A program made the translations under genes and the position numbers. Shown here in pieces: positions 13,211 to 25,100 of a DNA stretch of 64,000 nucleotides. Position 1 is the first letter of the stretch, and each line of letters opens with the position of its first letter. This DNA is from Hermatobates lingyangjiaoensis (Eukaryota; Arthropoda; Insecta; Hemiptera; Hermatobatidae). The notes under the pieces were generated by a model. The model saw nothing but the letters and a program-made list of their open reading frames with translations, did not search any database and was not told where the DNA came from. Location of the stretch: contig JAPFBL010000003.1 of assembly GCA_026182355.1 (NCBI GenBank), forward strand, positions 2,319,001 to 2,383,000, given 5' to 3'.

Positions 13211-13885
13211 CACACGATTAGCGAAGTCTTTTTGTACATAAGTAGCTTATTTCCATCCTTAGTCCTTTAAGCCATTCTAAATTAATCGACTTGTTTCATC
13301 CTGCATGTTATACAAATATAACTAATTTCTTGTTTTCAATACTTGATTGTTTGATTTATTGTTTAGAGGTCCATGAAGAAAGTTTTAAATAATACAAAAC
13401 ACCGGCTGATAAGTTTGTTATAAACCTGAAAAACTGACTAGTCCGGCACTTAATATAATTCTACGTATATAAGAAGCTATTAAATCCACCCCATACAATA
13501 CAAGCAACAAGAAGGTGGATAGAGGGGGAGTCTGGAAAAGCGTGCTTGCAAACCATTTGGTTTTGAGGAACTAAACTCTTACTGTCTACCCTCAACAAAT
13601 CTAGCCTTTATTTTTTTAATCATAAATTTCAGTAACAACATTTACATAAAATAATCATTACCAGCGATAACAAAAGACAAGATAAAAAATTAAAAGAAAC
13701 CAAACATTATGTTGTAAAACAAAATAATATTCATTATTCGGAATATCTAAACTAAATTTTATTTCTATAATTACATTTATTAAACTTTTATAAAATTATG
13801 AATTCTTTAGCATCCAGAAATTTTAATTTCCAATTATAATTATTTATTCACAAGTAGGTTTCAAATTCTAACGTAGTGCAATCAG

Positions 13886-14240
13886 TTATTATGTGGTATT
13901 TACTCATTGTAGGGTAAAAAACTAATGAAATAACAATGAAATGTCCCTGCCTTCTAACATGAAACAGATGTACACCCCATACCCTCACCCAAGTCCATCC
14001 TATTCCCTGTTAGTTGTACCATAGACACTCACCCTTAAGTTCGTACTCTCTTCCTTATTTTATTTTATTTTTATTTTTTTACTATATTTACTGTGTATTA
14101 TAGATAACTCTCTGGTGTCATTGTATTTTTTAGCTAATGCCTGAGGAAGAACACTATGTGTTCGAAACGCGTTGTTTATACCATTAAATTTTTACACGTG
14201 GTGAACATTTCATTAGCTTTTTACCCTAAAATAGGTTTTA
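13886..14240. mobile_element. Repeat with inverted ends and a box-hairpin-GAAA motif
   Basis: AGGGTAAAAAACTAATGAAA near 13911 is repeated in inverse near 14195-14230 (TTTCATTAGCTTTTTACCCT). At 14134-14172 the plus strand reads CTGAGGA, A, GAACAC, TAT, GTGTTC, GAAA: a six-bp hairpin between the two boxes. No protein is encoded. It resembles the terminal repeats of Penelope-like or retrozyme-type elements rather than a known DNA transposon. Confidence 0.5.
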
Positions 14241-14259
14241 AATATTAATTTCATTAATA

Positions 14260-14446
14260 TAGTAGGTTATTATTAAAGGGAAGGTTTTATTTTTAATATT
14301 GAACTTCCATGAAGAAAAGTTGGCTATAACTGGAGCATTAGAAATTGATATAGATCGTATACGAGCATACCAACCAGACAGAAACGATTTTAGCGGACTT
14401 ATTATAACTTTGAAGACAATGAGGAAGTATGAAAATTGGTAATAAT
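14260..14446 (+). other. Unassigned protein-like open frame
   Basis: After a possible acceptor (ATATAG then TAG) a frame of about 58 residues runs to tandem stops and includes HEEKLAITGALEIDIDRIRA and YQPDRNDFSGLIITL. The composition is protein-like for such AT-rich DNA, but no start, partner exon or family is recognisable. It could be a transposon remnant or chance. Confidence 0.2.
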
Positions 14447-15392
14447 TCAAGAATAAATTAATAAATGCCTGATAGCAGTGGAGGCAAGACCAAAGAGATA
14501 CAGGCAGTAAGTAGGCTGGGGAAGGTGGACTTTGGTACCGTGGTCGGGCGAGCACGTGCGACTTTCCACGTTAATTGTAGTGATAAAGGATGTTTTGGAG
14601 CAGGACAAGCTATAAGTCAAATAGTGATAATAAAATAACACACATTATCTGTGTCTTTCTAAAAGCAACTTTATTACGGCTAAAATAGGATTTACACCAG
14701 AATACTGTTGGAAGAGAAAATCTCAGCAAATGAACATTCTAGTGATATATGATTTAGAAAAATAACTGTAACCATTCTTTCTTATGATAAACATTAAGTT
14801 TATACCTGAGTTCAACTCAGTTTACGACCTCTGTATAAAGTACTTCAATAAAAATTTCAGAATGTGGATAGAAGAATAGCTACAGGCGTAGTTTTATAGT
14901 CCTCATAATCAGTATTCATATCAAAAAATTAATGTTCAAAAATACCAATAATAAAATGTCGATAAATGATACCGCAATACAATAAAAACTCCTTCTGATC
15001 AGGGGATAAAGATCTCCTATTGAGCTTACATGTATAATAAGTATAAAAATAGGTGGGCCCCCACAGCAGTAAGTAACCTATGAATTGAGAAAAGCATTGA
15101 AGGAGTTATGAATAATCTCATGTTAATCCTATCACTTTACAAAAATAAATTTGGAAGTTTTTATATTTATGTAAATATTATTTTATAACGTAAATAAAAA
15201 AATATCGAAAGATTCAACTCTAAAAAGTTGACAAACACATAATAACTCGTTTATCAGCTCGTAAAATATTATATAAACTCAAAACAATTTAAAATAAAAT
15301 GCCTTTTCACATACACAATGGATCAAACAGCTTTTTATTTCAGACTCTTGAATTTTGTCGAAAATTATGACAATTTTTTCCTATTATACCAA

Positions 15393-15609
15393 TGATCAAA
15401 CCACAATAAGAAATGGGAAAACAAGACTAAGATCTTTCAACCGTAACAAGCGGTCTTCGTCAGAGTCAAAAACCCAACTAGTCAGTTGGGTTTTTGACTC
15501 TGACGAAGACCGCTTGTTACGGTTGAAAGATCTTAGTCTTGTTTTCCCATTTCTTATTGTGGTTTGATCATTGATTGTTGTTTCACGTGTTTATGTGAAA
15601 TCTTTTTAT
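15393..15609. mobile_element. Palindromic foldback element, family F1, best copy (c)
   Basis: A near-perfect palindrome (arms about 85 bp, centre near 15480) starts TGATCAAACCACAATAAGAA. It continues on the right only into a tail, TTTCACGTGTTTATGTGAAA, then TCTTTTTAT. The 12-mer CTATTATACCAA flanks it on both sides (15381-15392 and 15610-15621), a perfect target duplication. A 12-bp duplication with a one-sided tail does not fit hAT (8), mariner (2) or piggyBac (4); it suggests retro-type insertion. Each arm holds the motif CTGACGA, A, GACCG hairpin CGGTT, GAAA. Confidence 0.85.
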
Positions 15610-15621
15610 CTATTATACCAA

Positions 15622-16299
15622 GTAAATGTACACCCGAAAATGTAAACTGGTTTATTTTTTACAAGCTTCAGGTAACAATACTAAAGCAAAGTTATCTCCT
15701 TTTTTGTTTTAACATTTATACTCTATATTTTGTAGTGCAACTCTCGGCTAAAACTTTCTTCATCAATGCAGAAATGTCAATATTACTATAAATATTATAG
15801 TAAATGTAATAAAAGTTATAGGATGCTTATCCTAAGTGCATAATATATTTGGTTAAAGATTAAATTAGGAAGGAAGAAGAAGGGGTAAAACGGGGAAAGA
15901 TTTCTTTAACGATGAATCTTATCAAACGTCAAAAATGAACAAGAAAATTTGCCATACATTTTCTTGTTAATAGTAATACCAAATAACAAGAAACTGAACG
16001 GAACTCAAAGACTTGTCAGACACTCATCAATGACTATCCCAATGGCATGAACAGCACCACTAAAGAGTTTCAGTGATTTCGTTGTTCTAAAGCATCAATA
16101 TGGTATGCATTTTTTTTAAATAACCAAAAATAAAGCTTTTTATTTATATTATAAATAAAAGATTACAAAAAGAGCTTTTATCAATATTTACTAAATATAT
16201 GGATACATTGTTGATCGATGCAAAATTGATTTAATGACTTTGTGGTTGTCTGGTGAAATTTGGTTACCTTACTTGTTTTTCAGTTCAGTCTCACGTCAA
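15622..16299. other. AT-rich DNA, nothing recognised
   Basis: No open frame of note and no repeat shared with other parts of the window. Confidence 0.4.
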
Positions 16300-16485
16300 C
16301 ATTTATATTTCTTACATTTCCTCTGTTTTGTAGGTCTATGAAAAAGGTTTTAAATATAAACCGAAACGTTGGCAATGAGACTTCACTTTGAACTGAAGAA
16401 CTGACCGAGTCCTGATAAACTTTAATTTTGTTTCTATTTCACGGTCGATATTTTTATCAATATTTATATAGATACATATATACAC
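16300..16485 (+). mobile_element. Repeat family F2, single copy
   Basis: Contains GGTCTATGAAAAAGGTTTTA, then AAACCGAAACGTTGGCAATG, then CTGAAGAACTGACCGAGTCC, and ends with ATTTCACGGTCGATATTTTT. The same blocks recur at 17728-17785 (tail only), 18057-18215 (inverted) and 18231-18432 (as a palindrome). A hairpin precedes the GAAACG box, as in the other motif-bearing families. Confidence 0.75.
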
Positions 16486-17827
16486 AGTTACTGACTTGCA
16501 TCTTTACTGCCTCAAATTACATCGTAATTAGTGGTTGGGATGCTGGAAATTCTCATAGTAGAATGTTGGAGACTCTCATTTACCAGAATAACTGAAGGAG
16601 TTCACAAAAAATAGGGTACATAAAGTCACTAAGGATTAAGATTCCAATTAACCGTATTAATAATGTAGTATTACGGTATCATTTATTAACCTTGACTGGA
16701 TAAGCTTAGATACTTTAGTATTTTAGATGTAATTAACTTTGAAATATCCAAAAATTCCAATAATAAAATGTTGATAAACGGTAGCGCAATACTGCAAAAA
16801 CTCCTTCTGCTCAGGGGATAAGGATCTGCTATCCAGTTTAAATAAATAATAAGCATAAAGAGGATGAGAGAGCCATGAAGGCAGTAGTTTTAATAATGTT
16901 TAGACGGCTAACGACGAAGACAGACTAGAGTTAAGTATCCTTCATAAGAACAAAAAAAAAATTCAACAACTTAAGACTCTATCACTGTAAAGCGAGGGAC
17001 TGTGCAACTCTGAATTCTAAGTAGATGGCTACCAATAAACCCTTGAGCTGCGCTTAACTCTCTATCTGTCCACTAAGACCCCCAAAAAATATTTTGAGGT
17101 AGCCAAAGACACCACACTTACTAGAGAAAATCTTGTTTTCAGAATTAGATCCTACATTAAAACAGGGATGTATATAGACTATTATTGTATGAAAGTCAGG
17201 AAATGGACGGGAGGAACCAAATTTAATTGTCCCTGCAGGGTGGCAGGTCACGCTGTAGAAAGCCACTAACTATTCTCGGCACCTGTTCCTTACCCGCCCA
17301 CAACTGCTCTTCCTTTCTTCTTATTCTCTTTAAATCTAGGATTAGTATTAGTTTAGCCTTAGAGATACCAACATTATGTTTATTAATTTTGTTGTATTAA
17401 TAGATTTGTTATTATGTTTATTAGGATTAGCAACAATAAAAATAATCAGGAACAATCTGATACTATTCCATGAAGGCTGAAAGTTTATTTTATAGTAATA
17501 AGTAACTTAAAATGTATTGTGTAATTGATAGGAATTTTAATTTTTTTAGAGTATACTCTCATTTATTGTGGACCTGTTTTAGTTATTTTGGTAACAGAAT
17601 GTCCCACCAAACCGACTACGGAACTTCCTCCGGTCCAACAATAAACTGCAGACTTACGAAATAATAAAGTTAATGCAGAAGTTGCTGCTAATCTTAATAC
17701 TATATATATATTTATATACAAAATTAAAGTTTATCAGGATTCGGCGAATTCTATTTCACGGTTGATACTTTTATCAATATATAAAAAGATTTCACATAAA
17801 CACGTGAAATAACAATCAATGATCAAT

Positions 17828-17861
<34 letters not shown>

Positions 17862-17864
<3 letters not shown>

Positions 17865-18016
17865 TTAAACACCAAATAAACAAATATACATTAATTACAA
17901 TGCTCTAAGGTCTTATTGTAATGCTCTAAGCTCTAACATCATGTTGTAACGAAAGGCCTTAGAGCATTGTAATTAATATATATTTGTTTATTGTGGTGTT
18001 TAATTCATATATCAAG
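17862..18016. repeat. Inverted repeat with TA-rich flanks
   Basis: GAATTAAACACCAAATAAAC with TTAATTACAATGCTCTAAGG at the left is mirrored at 17950-18008 (CCTTAGAGCATTGTAATTAA, TTTATTGTGGTGTTTAATTC). The spacer is about 45 bp. It sits between two TA microsatellites and between F2 copies. Confidence 0.75.
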
Positions 18017-18056
18017 GATTATTGTTGATTATTAATTTAGATTTATATATATATAT

Positions 18057-18440
18057 ATATATTGATAAAAGTATCGACCGTGGAATAGAAACAAAACTAA
18101 AGTTTATCGGGACTCGGTCAGTTCGTCAGGTTCAAATTAAACACTCATTGCCAACGTTTCGGTCTTTATTTAAAACATTTTTTATAAGCCTACTATAGAA
18201 ACCCATATTTATTTTCCCAAATTATATAAATATTGATAAAAGTACAGACATTGGAATAGAAACAAAACTAAAGTTTATCGGGACTCGGTCAGTTCTTCAG
18301 GTTCAAATTAAACTCTCATTGCCTACTAAAAGGCCTATGAAAAAGGTTTTAAATAAAGACCGAAACGTTGGCAATGAGAGTTTAATTTGAACCTGAAGAA
18401 CTGACCGAGTCCCAATAAACTTTAGTTTTGTATATATATA
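18057..18440. mobile_element. F2 repeats, inverted copy plus palindromic copy
   Basis: At 18057-18215 an F2 unit lies on the minus strand. At 18231-18432 two F2 units are joined head to head: CTCGGTCAGTTCTTCAGGTT on the left of centre (about 18330) and AACCTGAAGAACTGACCGAG on the right. The two units are nearly identical, so the inverted structure is young. Confidence 0.8.
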
Positions 18441-19181
18441 TAAGAAATCCATCTCTCAAAGATGAAGCATTGGAGTCTGTCTTAAGATTGTACGACGTCA
18501 AGTATACGTCAAAAAGTCAACTTAAATAAATATTAGTAAGATAATATTTCAATGTAGAAAAACCTGTTAGTATGACTCAGCTATAAACTAATAAAATGTG
18601 CCAATTAACAAATAAGTCACACGTTTCACTCATAGAACAGCACTGGATGCGAAATACTGTAACTTTGGTCGTAAGAAAGAAACTTGATATTAACACTCCA
18701 CAGAATAGTATTTGTACCTTATTTTTGTAACTCGTAAATTCAGGTATCCCTTAATTTTATAATATATTTTTTGTAAAATTAGTTTTGTACAGCTTTACTA
18801 TTGTTGGAAAACAGTTTCCACATTATCGTTATTGAGTGATAAAAAGCGTGTGCTAAGTTGCTCTGCTGTGATAAGGTTGCTAAATTCTTATCCTGTAAAA
18901 ACGGTAGGTGTATGTATGACATCAACTCCCAGGAAGATTACATAGCAAATCTTTTGGTAAGTAAACCTCTTAAAGGTAGAAAAAAAAACTAACTAATCTA
19001 ACATGGTTGCCAGGTCACCTTGATAGAAAGGTTTTCACTGAAATACAAACAATAAATAACTAAGAGGGTCTTTTGCCGGATCAGCTGTTTCTAAATACCA
19101 ACAAAACGACCGGCAGTCTTCAGTAAGTATTGGCGAGTGAATTTTCGAGGAGATAAGACTTGCATCAAATTCGATCAGACG

Positions 19182-22100
19182 ATGGATAGTTCTTGTTTAG
19201 ACGGTTCAACAAGGAATATGAAGGTATCAGGCAAACAGGAGGGACAGCAGGGCGGTTCAAATGGGAAAAAGACCAGCTCAGGAGCTCACGGTCCAGCCTC
19301 AAGTCAGTCAACCAGCTGTAACATTCTACCGCCCACGCAAAAAAACCCATCAGGTACGACTCTTACTTACCTTAATTAACATCCAAAGTGATTCAGAGAC
19401 ACTTTAAACACAGAATAATTAATTTCTCGCATATTTTAAAAATTTAACACTCAACTACCTGGAGCCTATCAATTTTCTAACAGCATCTAGGACTAAATTC
19501 ATTGGGACAATATGACGATATGGAGAAGGTTTTACTAAACTTTAACTCAAATCGATTAAATAGGAGCTTATTCAAGGATTAATTAACTTTTTCTGCCTTT
19601 AGTTCTAAAGAGGTAACTCACACTGAACCACAATACCAACTAGTAAATGTGACATTGTAATCTCCTGTGAAACAGTGATTTGACAAATGATACAAAAGCA
19701 GTGCAACAGTGAACACACTGCTAGAGCCCTGATACTACTAGATATTACCCAAATAAAGTCTATTGTTTCACTGAAATACAAATGATACTACTAAACAAAT
19801 GCTATTTTTTTTAAATTTTTCATTTTTTAATACATAACAAGAGGAAAAATAGAAAAGAAAATATCAACTTTTTATTGATTTCAATCAACGATTTGGTTTT
19901 ACCCATAATAATTCTGTAATCGGGAAAAACGAATTAAACATTACGTAAGTCTATATTTTTACTAAATTAGAATTTACTGAATTTATCAATAAAATCTATA
20001 GAACGAAGTACATCATGAATCAAACCAGATTTCTATATTGAGTTTACTGTAAACTTAATTTCGTAAACTTTAATTAGGGCTTAACTTCTATCCTAAAGTC
20101 ACTCTTTATCTTTAATATTAAATAAATTTTTTCGATAATTTTTTTTCTAATTTATTTTTTCCTTTTATAAACGTTATATTCACAACTTGTACTAGATAGC
20201 AATCGGTCCTCGCTGGGCCATTTCTTATCTCAGTTCAGTTCACCTGCATGAGGTTGGCACATCATTCACATCATCGCATTAGCATTTCATTGATTTGCTT
20301 TTTTTTTGTTGCATGCTAATTTTACTTCATATTGTTATTGTTGATTTCGTTTCCTTTTTTTTTTTTTAATAGACTACCAATAACGCCATTTCAGCATGTC
20401 AGTCATTCAACATCTAGACAACACCACCCCTAGATAAGGGATTCCAGCCACGTTGTGTTCAAAGCCTAACGACCTTTATTTCAATCTGACCTTGCCCTTT
20501 AAGTCACTCTAATGAGTTTTTCTTTAAGCAATTTACATTTTTCTTCATCTATCAAGACTACCTTTTAAATAATCAAGTAACTTCACTAGGAGTTGGAAAT
20601 ATCAATTTCTTTTAAGTAATTGACATAATGCATTTCTGAAAAGTACTTCTCAGTATGTTAATACATAAACACATTTAGCAATTTAACGGTATTCAAGGAC
20701 AATAACAAGGACCGTACTAAACCTTTAAATCTTGTAACCTCCTCAGTCATGCAAAGGCTTGTTACATGAACAAAAAAAAAGATTAAAATTGTTAACGTTT
20801 AGAAAACATTAAAGTTAATAAAACAAAGATTTATCAAAGAACTACTGCTTAGCTATTGCAACAAACTCGATAGAGAGTAAAGGGTTTTATAAAAAAAAAA
20901 TGTTTGTGCTGATATCAGGGTATTACAATAGTGACAGCAACTGAAACGTCATGACATGCTCAATGGTCTGTCTTCTTTAAAGGCGGGATTATTAGTTTTT
21001 CTTGCACAAAATTTCACAGCATCGACACTTAGTCTAGCGAAAGTAAAAGAACTGGCAGAGAGTTGAAAAAAAAAGTGACACTATCAACCCTGAGCAGGTA
21101 AGTTCGAAAAAGTTTACTGAGGTCAAAATAGTCTTTGAAGCCTCAGCAGAATATATAATAAATGAGTTATAGTAGTAGCATTAGTACTCGTAGTTAACTA
21201 AGGTGACGAGTTAAGACAGAACTTTAAAATTATACCCTGACAAATATTTGTACTGTCCATAATGGTTTCAGTAAAACACATTAATGCTTTTCTTAAAGCA
21301 AAACGATCTGTGATTTAGTGGTTACCGTTACTAAAAATCAGGAGTGAGGAACCATTAATGGCCGCATTTGTAATTATATTTAATGACATGACCGCAAACT
21401 ATAAAATACTTTTAAGTAGAATAGAACAGGTTCGTTTACAGCTTATCATTAAAGTAATATTTTATCAAGTTATAGAATTAACGCGCTTAAACGTATGATG
21501 GTGGCACTCCATCATTAGATAATTTTGTTTGAGACAGACACACTTGATGTAAGCTGTAATATTAATAAATTTATTTATACAAAATTAAGAATGTAACTCT
21601 AATGGCTTTTTTGATACTGGTTATTTTTCACAAGGGGTTCAATATTTGGTTCTAGCATAGTAGTTGGCAGCCTAAGTTAGTCGTCTAAACGCACATCAAT
21701 GAACTGAGTTCTCAACTTTTGTTTTGATTTGTGCCATACATGAGAAAGTTGTTTCGCAGCAATAAGTAATTGGAAAACAGGAAAGCATTTTTTGAGCATG
21801 ATGGCGAAGAAGTGGGTAATCAATTATGTTTTTTTTTTAAATTTCGAGTGAATCATTTTTAGATTTAAATAAGTATTTCGTGATGTTGTCTTTTCAAAGT
21901 TCTATTAATTCCATCTTCAAATTATAAGGTACTGAAAAAATGTCCACTAAATGAAGCAGGAAAGTCAAATTTAAACAATTCTATTGTTTTTTCAAAACCC
22001 TTAAATCTTTCATTATAATTTTGAATTAGAGAATCAAGAACAGATATAAATTCCTCAAATGATTCATTTGGCACTTCATATTCTCTTTGAACTTTCGTCA

Positions 22101-25100
22101 ATTGGGGAAAATGTCCTTCAGCTTCTATCACTCGACATAGAAAAGGCATTCTTCAATAATTCCAATTATTTAGGAAGCTACATATGGCTACACATTATCT
22201 ATAAAATGGCCGTCGGTTCTCCACCCTGCTATGAATAGTTCGGGGCCTAAATTTCGACTGTAATCCTAAATTGTTTACATCGTAGAGGCCGTCGGTCAAG
22301 AGTAATTACTATGTCAACAACATATTAAACTCGAATGAGGCAACACCTACTCTTTAAAATAACAATCCAGTTATGATATTCACACATAACTAAAATGGAT
22401 GTTAAATAACCAAAGAAACAGACATTCCGCCCGCAAAAAATGCAAAGACCTCTCTACTATAAACAAGGGTTTTTAAAAACTGCTCTATGCGAAGTAGTTT
22501 TTGGTCATCTATTAAGTGGTTGTTAGCAGGGATTCAGCCTTCGAAGGTCTGAGTACGAGGGATCCCAGGTCAGTACCCACTAGAGCAGTGTTTCCCAAAG
22601 TGAGCGGTACCGCCCTCCTGGGGGCGGTGCTTTGATATCGGGGGGCGCTAATGCAAAAAGGATTTGGGGATTCTATTTCCATAAATTGAAAATGTTCGTG
22701 CAATATAATTTCTAAATTGAAGTGAAAACACCACATGTAAACTTCCAGGAAAAGGTTTCTTAAAATTATTTGTTTTGATAATTTATTTTTATGACAAATG
22801 TATATTCTCATCTAAGTTTCTTTTATTGTGTATTAATTCTTTTGCATAAATATGCTATGAAAAAAGACATACATTGGATTATAAATAAATATTCGATTAG
22901 TCATTATATTAATTTTATTATTAAAATGTTACTCATTTCGTTATTTAGTCTAAGATTCTGATTATTGAGGAGTGTTGAGTGAGTATAGGTTTACGGACCC
23001 CAGGGGGCGGTCGTTTGAAAAAGTTTGGGAAACACTGCACTAGAGTAACCATGCCGCTTCCGTTCGGTGCTGCCGCTCACCACATATCAGGTACTCAGGA
23101 CAAGACCATCATCTCACACAGCAACAGAGAAAGTCACTTTTTAAGGGAATTTCCTTGTTGTTTGCATTCACAAATAATAATTTGAATTACTTAACTAATT
23201 TTCAAATGGCAAGAATCATTATACGATTACAATGAAATGACGAATTCCTGTTCCATGCGTACGTATGCATGCAAAGAAGTATATAAATAGAAAAAGACAA
23301 TATAAATGCAATACAAATTACTGTAAAAATCTCGTAATCGAATGTCAATAATCTAAATATACCATGTAAATATTCTTAAATTTAATCAATTAAAATATTA
23401 TCACAAATATTGATTTTATTTTAAAAAAAAAAATGCAAATTGAATATTGCAGTGGCATCAGATTCCAAGGTGAGCGATTGTTCTAACCTCAAACAAATGA
23501 CTGACCTTGAAATAACTGACATCAAACTCAGTTTATGAGTTTGATAAACGTTTTTATACCGATCAAAAATGGCAATCAGTTCTGTATCATGGTAAAACAA
23601 AAAAAATACAACAAATCTATTATCATTATTTCAACATCCGTTGTCATCAGGATAGGAAGAGCCATGATGAAGAAACAGCAAGTGTCTGAAGACTATGCGT
23701 GCTCCTGGTATAATCAGTATTGTTATATTTAGTGGCGTGACAAATGCTGTATCCACTTGAGTTAGGCAAAATTTAGGACACCCACTGTAGAATCAATCTT
23801 CATTGTGTGTTATCACAAAGGACCAATGGTCGGTCTACGTGTGTTTCCTTGTGGGGCTGCCATTGCAACCTAACCTAACCTACGGGGAGTGAAGAAGTCC
23901 TTAACATTAATAAAAAAGACATTATTTAGAGACTGATATAAAGTTTGATATTGATGACATGGAAATATGAGCCTCCTCCTCTGTTCTATTCTGTGTTTTC
24001 GGGTTCTTCAGTAACATTAAAGGGTGGGTGACTAAACATAGAAGAATAAAGGGTGAACCAGAAGTTTACAATCGACTTCAGTGTCTATTCCCTACTTCAG
24101 TTCGGTTGGTCTCCTACGACAAATTAGTGTTTTCTGAAATGCTATAATAAGCACATTTTCATTACTTAGTTCTTCACCTACGTAATTATAGTGTAATAAT
24201 AACCACACAATCAATGTCTTGAGCTATATTACCTAAATCAATTTTTTATACTTTATTTAGAATAAAGTCAAGAAAAAATGGGGATTTCAGAGGGAAAGTA
24301 GGAAATGTTTACAATAACAGTACTATGTGAAAGGCCTCTCAAAGCTAATTTTAAACTAGAACAAACCACCGAGATGGAAGAGAGAGAACTTTATAACTTT
24401 ACATGAATAGTTATCTAATTTAGATCAATTAGGAATTCCTATATAATGACAAAATTGGAATATTTTGAATTTTAATATCAGCAATAACATAACGTGTTTG
24501 AATCAGCCTGTTTTTATAAAAGTTCTTTAATGTGAAAACTTTATTATGATTTCCCAGGATAATTCGCCCTCTTCTTCTGATATTTTAATGATAACAAATA
24601 AACTGTACAGTATAATCATGTATTGATATAGCTTCTCGACTACTGATTTATAAGTTCACAGAAGGAGTTCTTGAGGATTTTGGTCATAAAGAAAATTCAA
24701 CTCCTGATTATTTCGCTGACGTTTCGCCAAAAATTGTTTGGCATTTTCAAGGCTAAAAAACAATTTATTAAAGACCTAAGTACAGCAAGACAAATACATC
24801 CACGGAATACCAACCAACAAAAAACAAAAAAAGCAAACAAAAATACAGTAACAAGGAAACCACAAAAGGAACATTAAACACCCAGTGTTATTGTTCGTTA
24901 TTTAAAAAACAAACATTTATTGTTTAAAGCTAATTACTTATTATTAATTATTAAGACCAAGTTTGAAAATTGTGTTTTGTGGTCTTAATAATTAATAATA
25001 AGTAATTAGGTTTAAACAACAAATGTTTGTTTTTAAATAATGAACAATAACACTGGGTATTTTATTATCCTTTTTTGGTTTTCTTGTTACTGTATTTGTT

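Noticed and set aside
15497..15535. Canonical hammerhead ribozyme
   Set aside because: The two core boxes and stem II are there, but one extra base precedes stem II. I could not establish stems I and III or a cleavage site by eye, so it is reported only as a resemblance.
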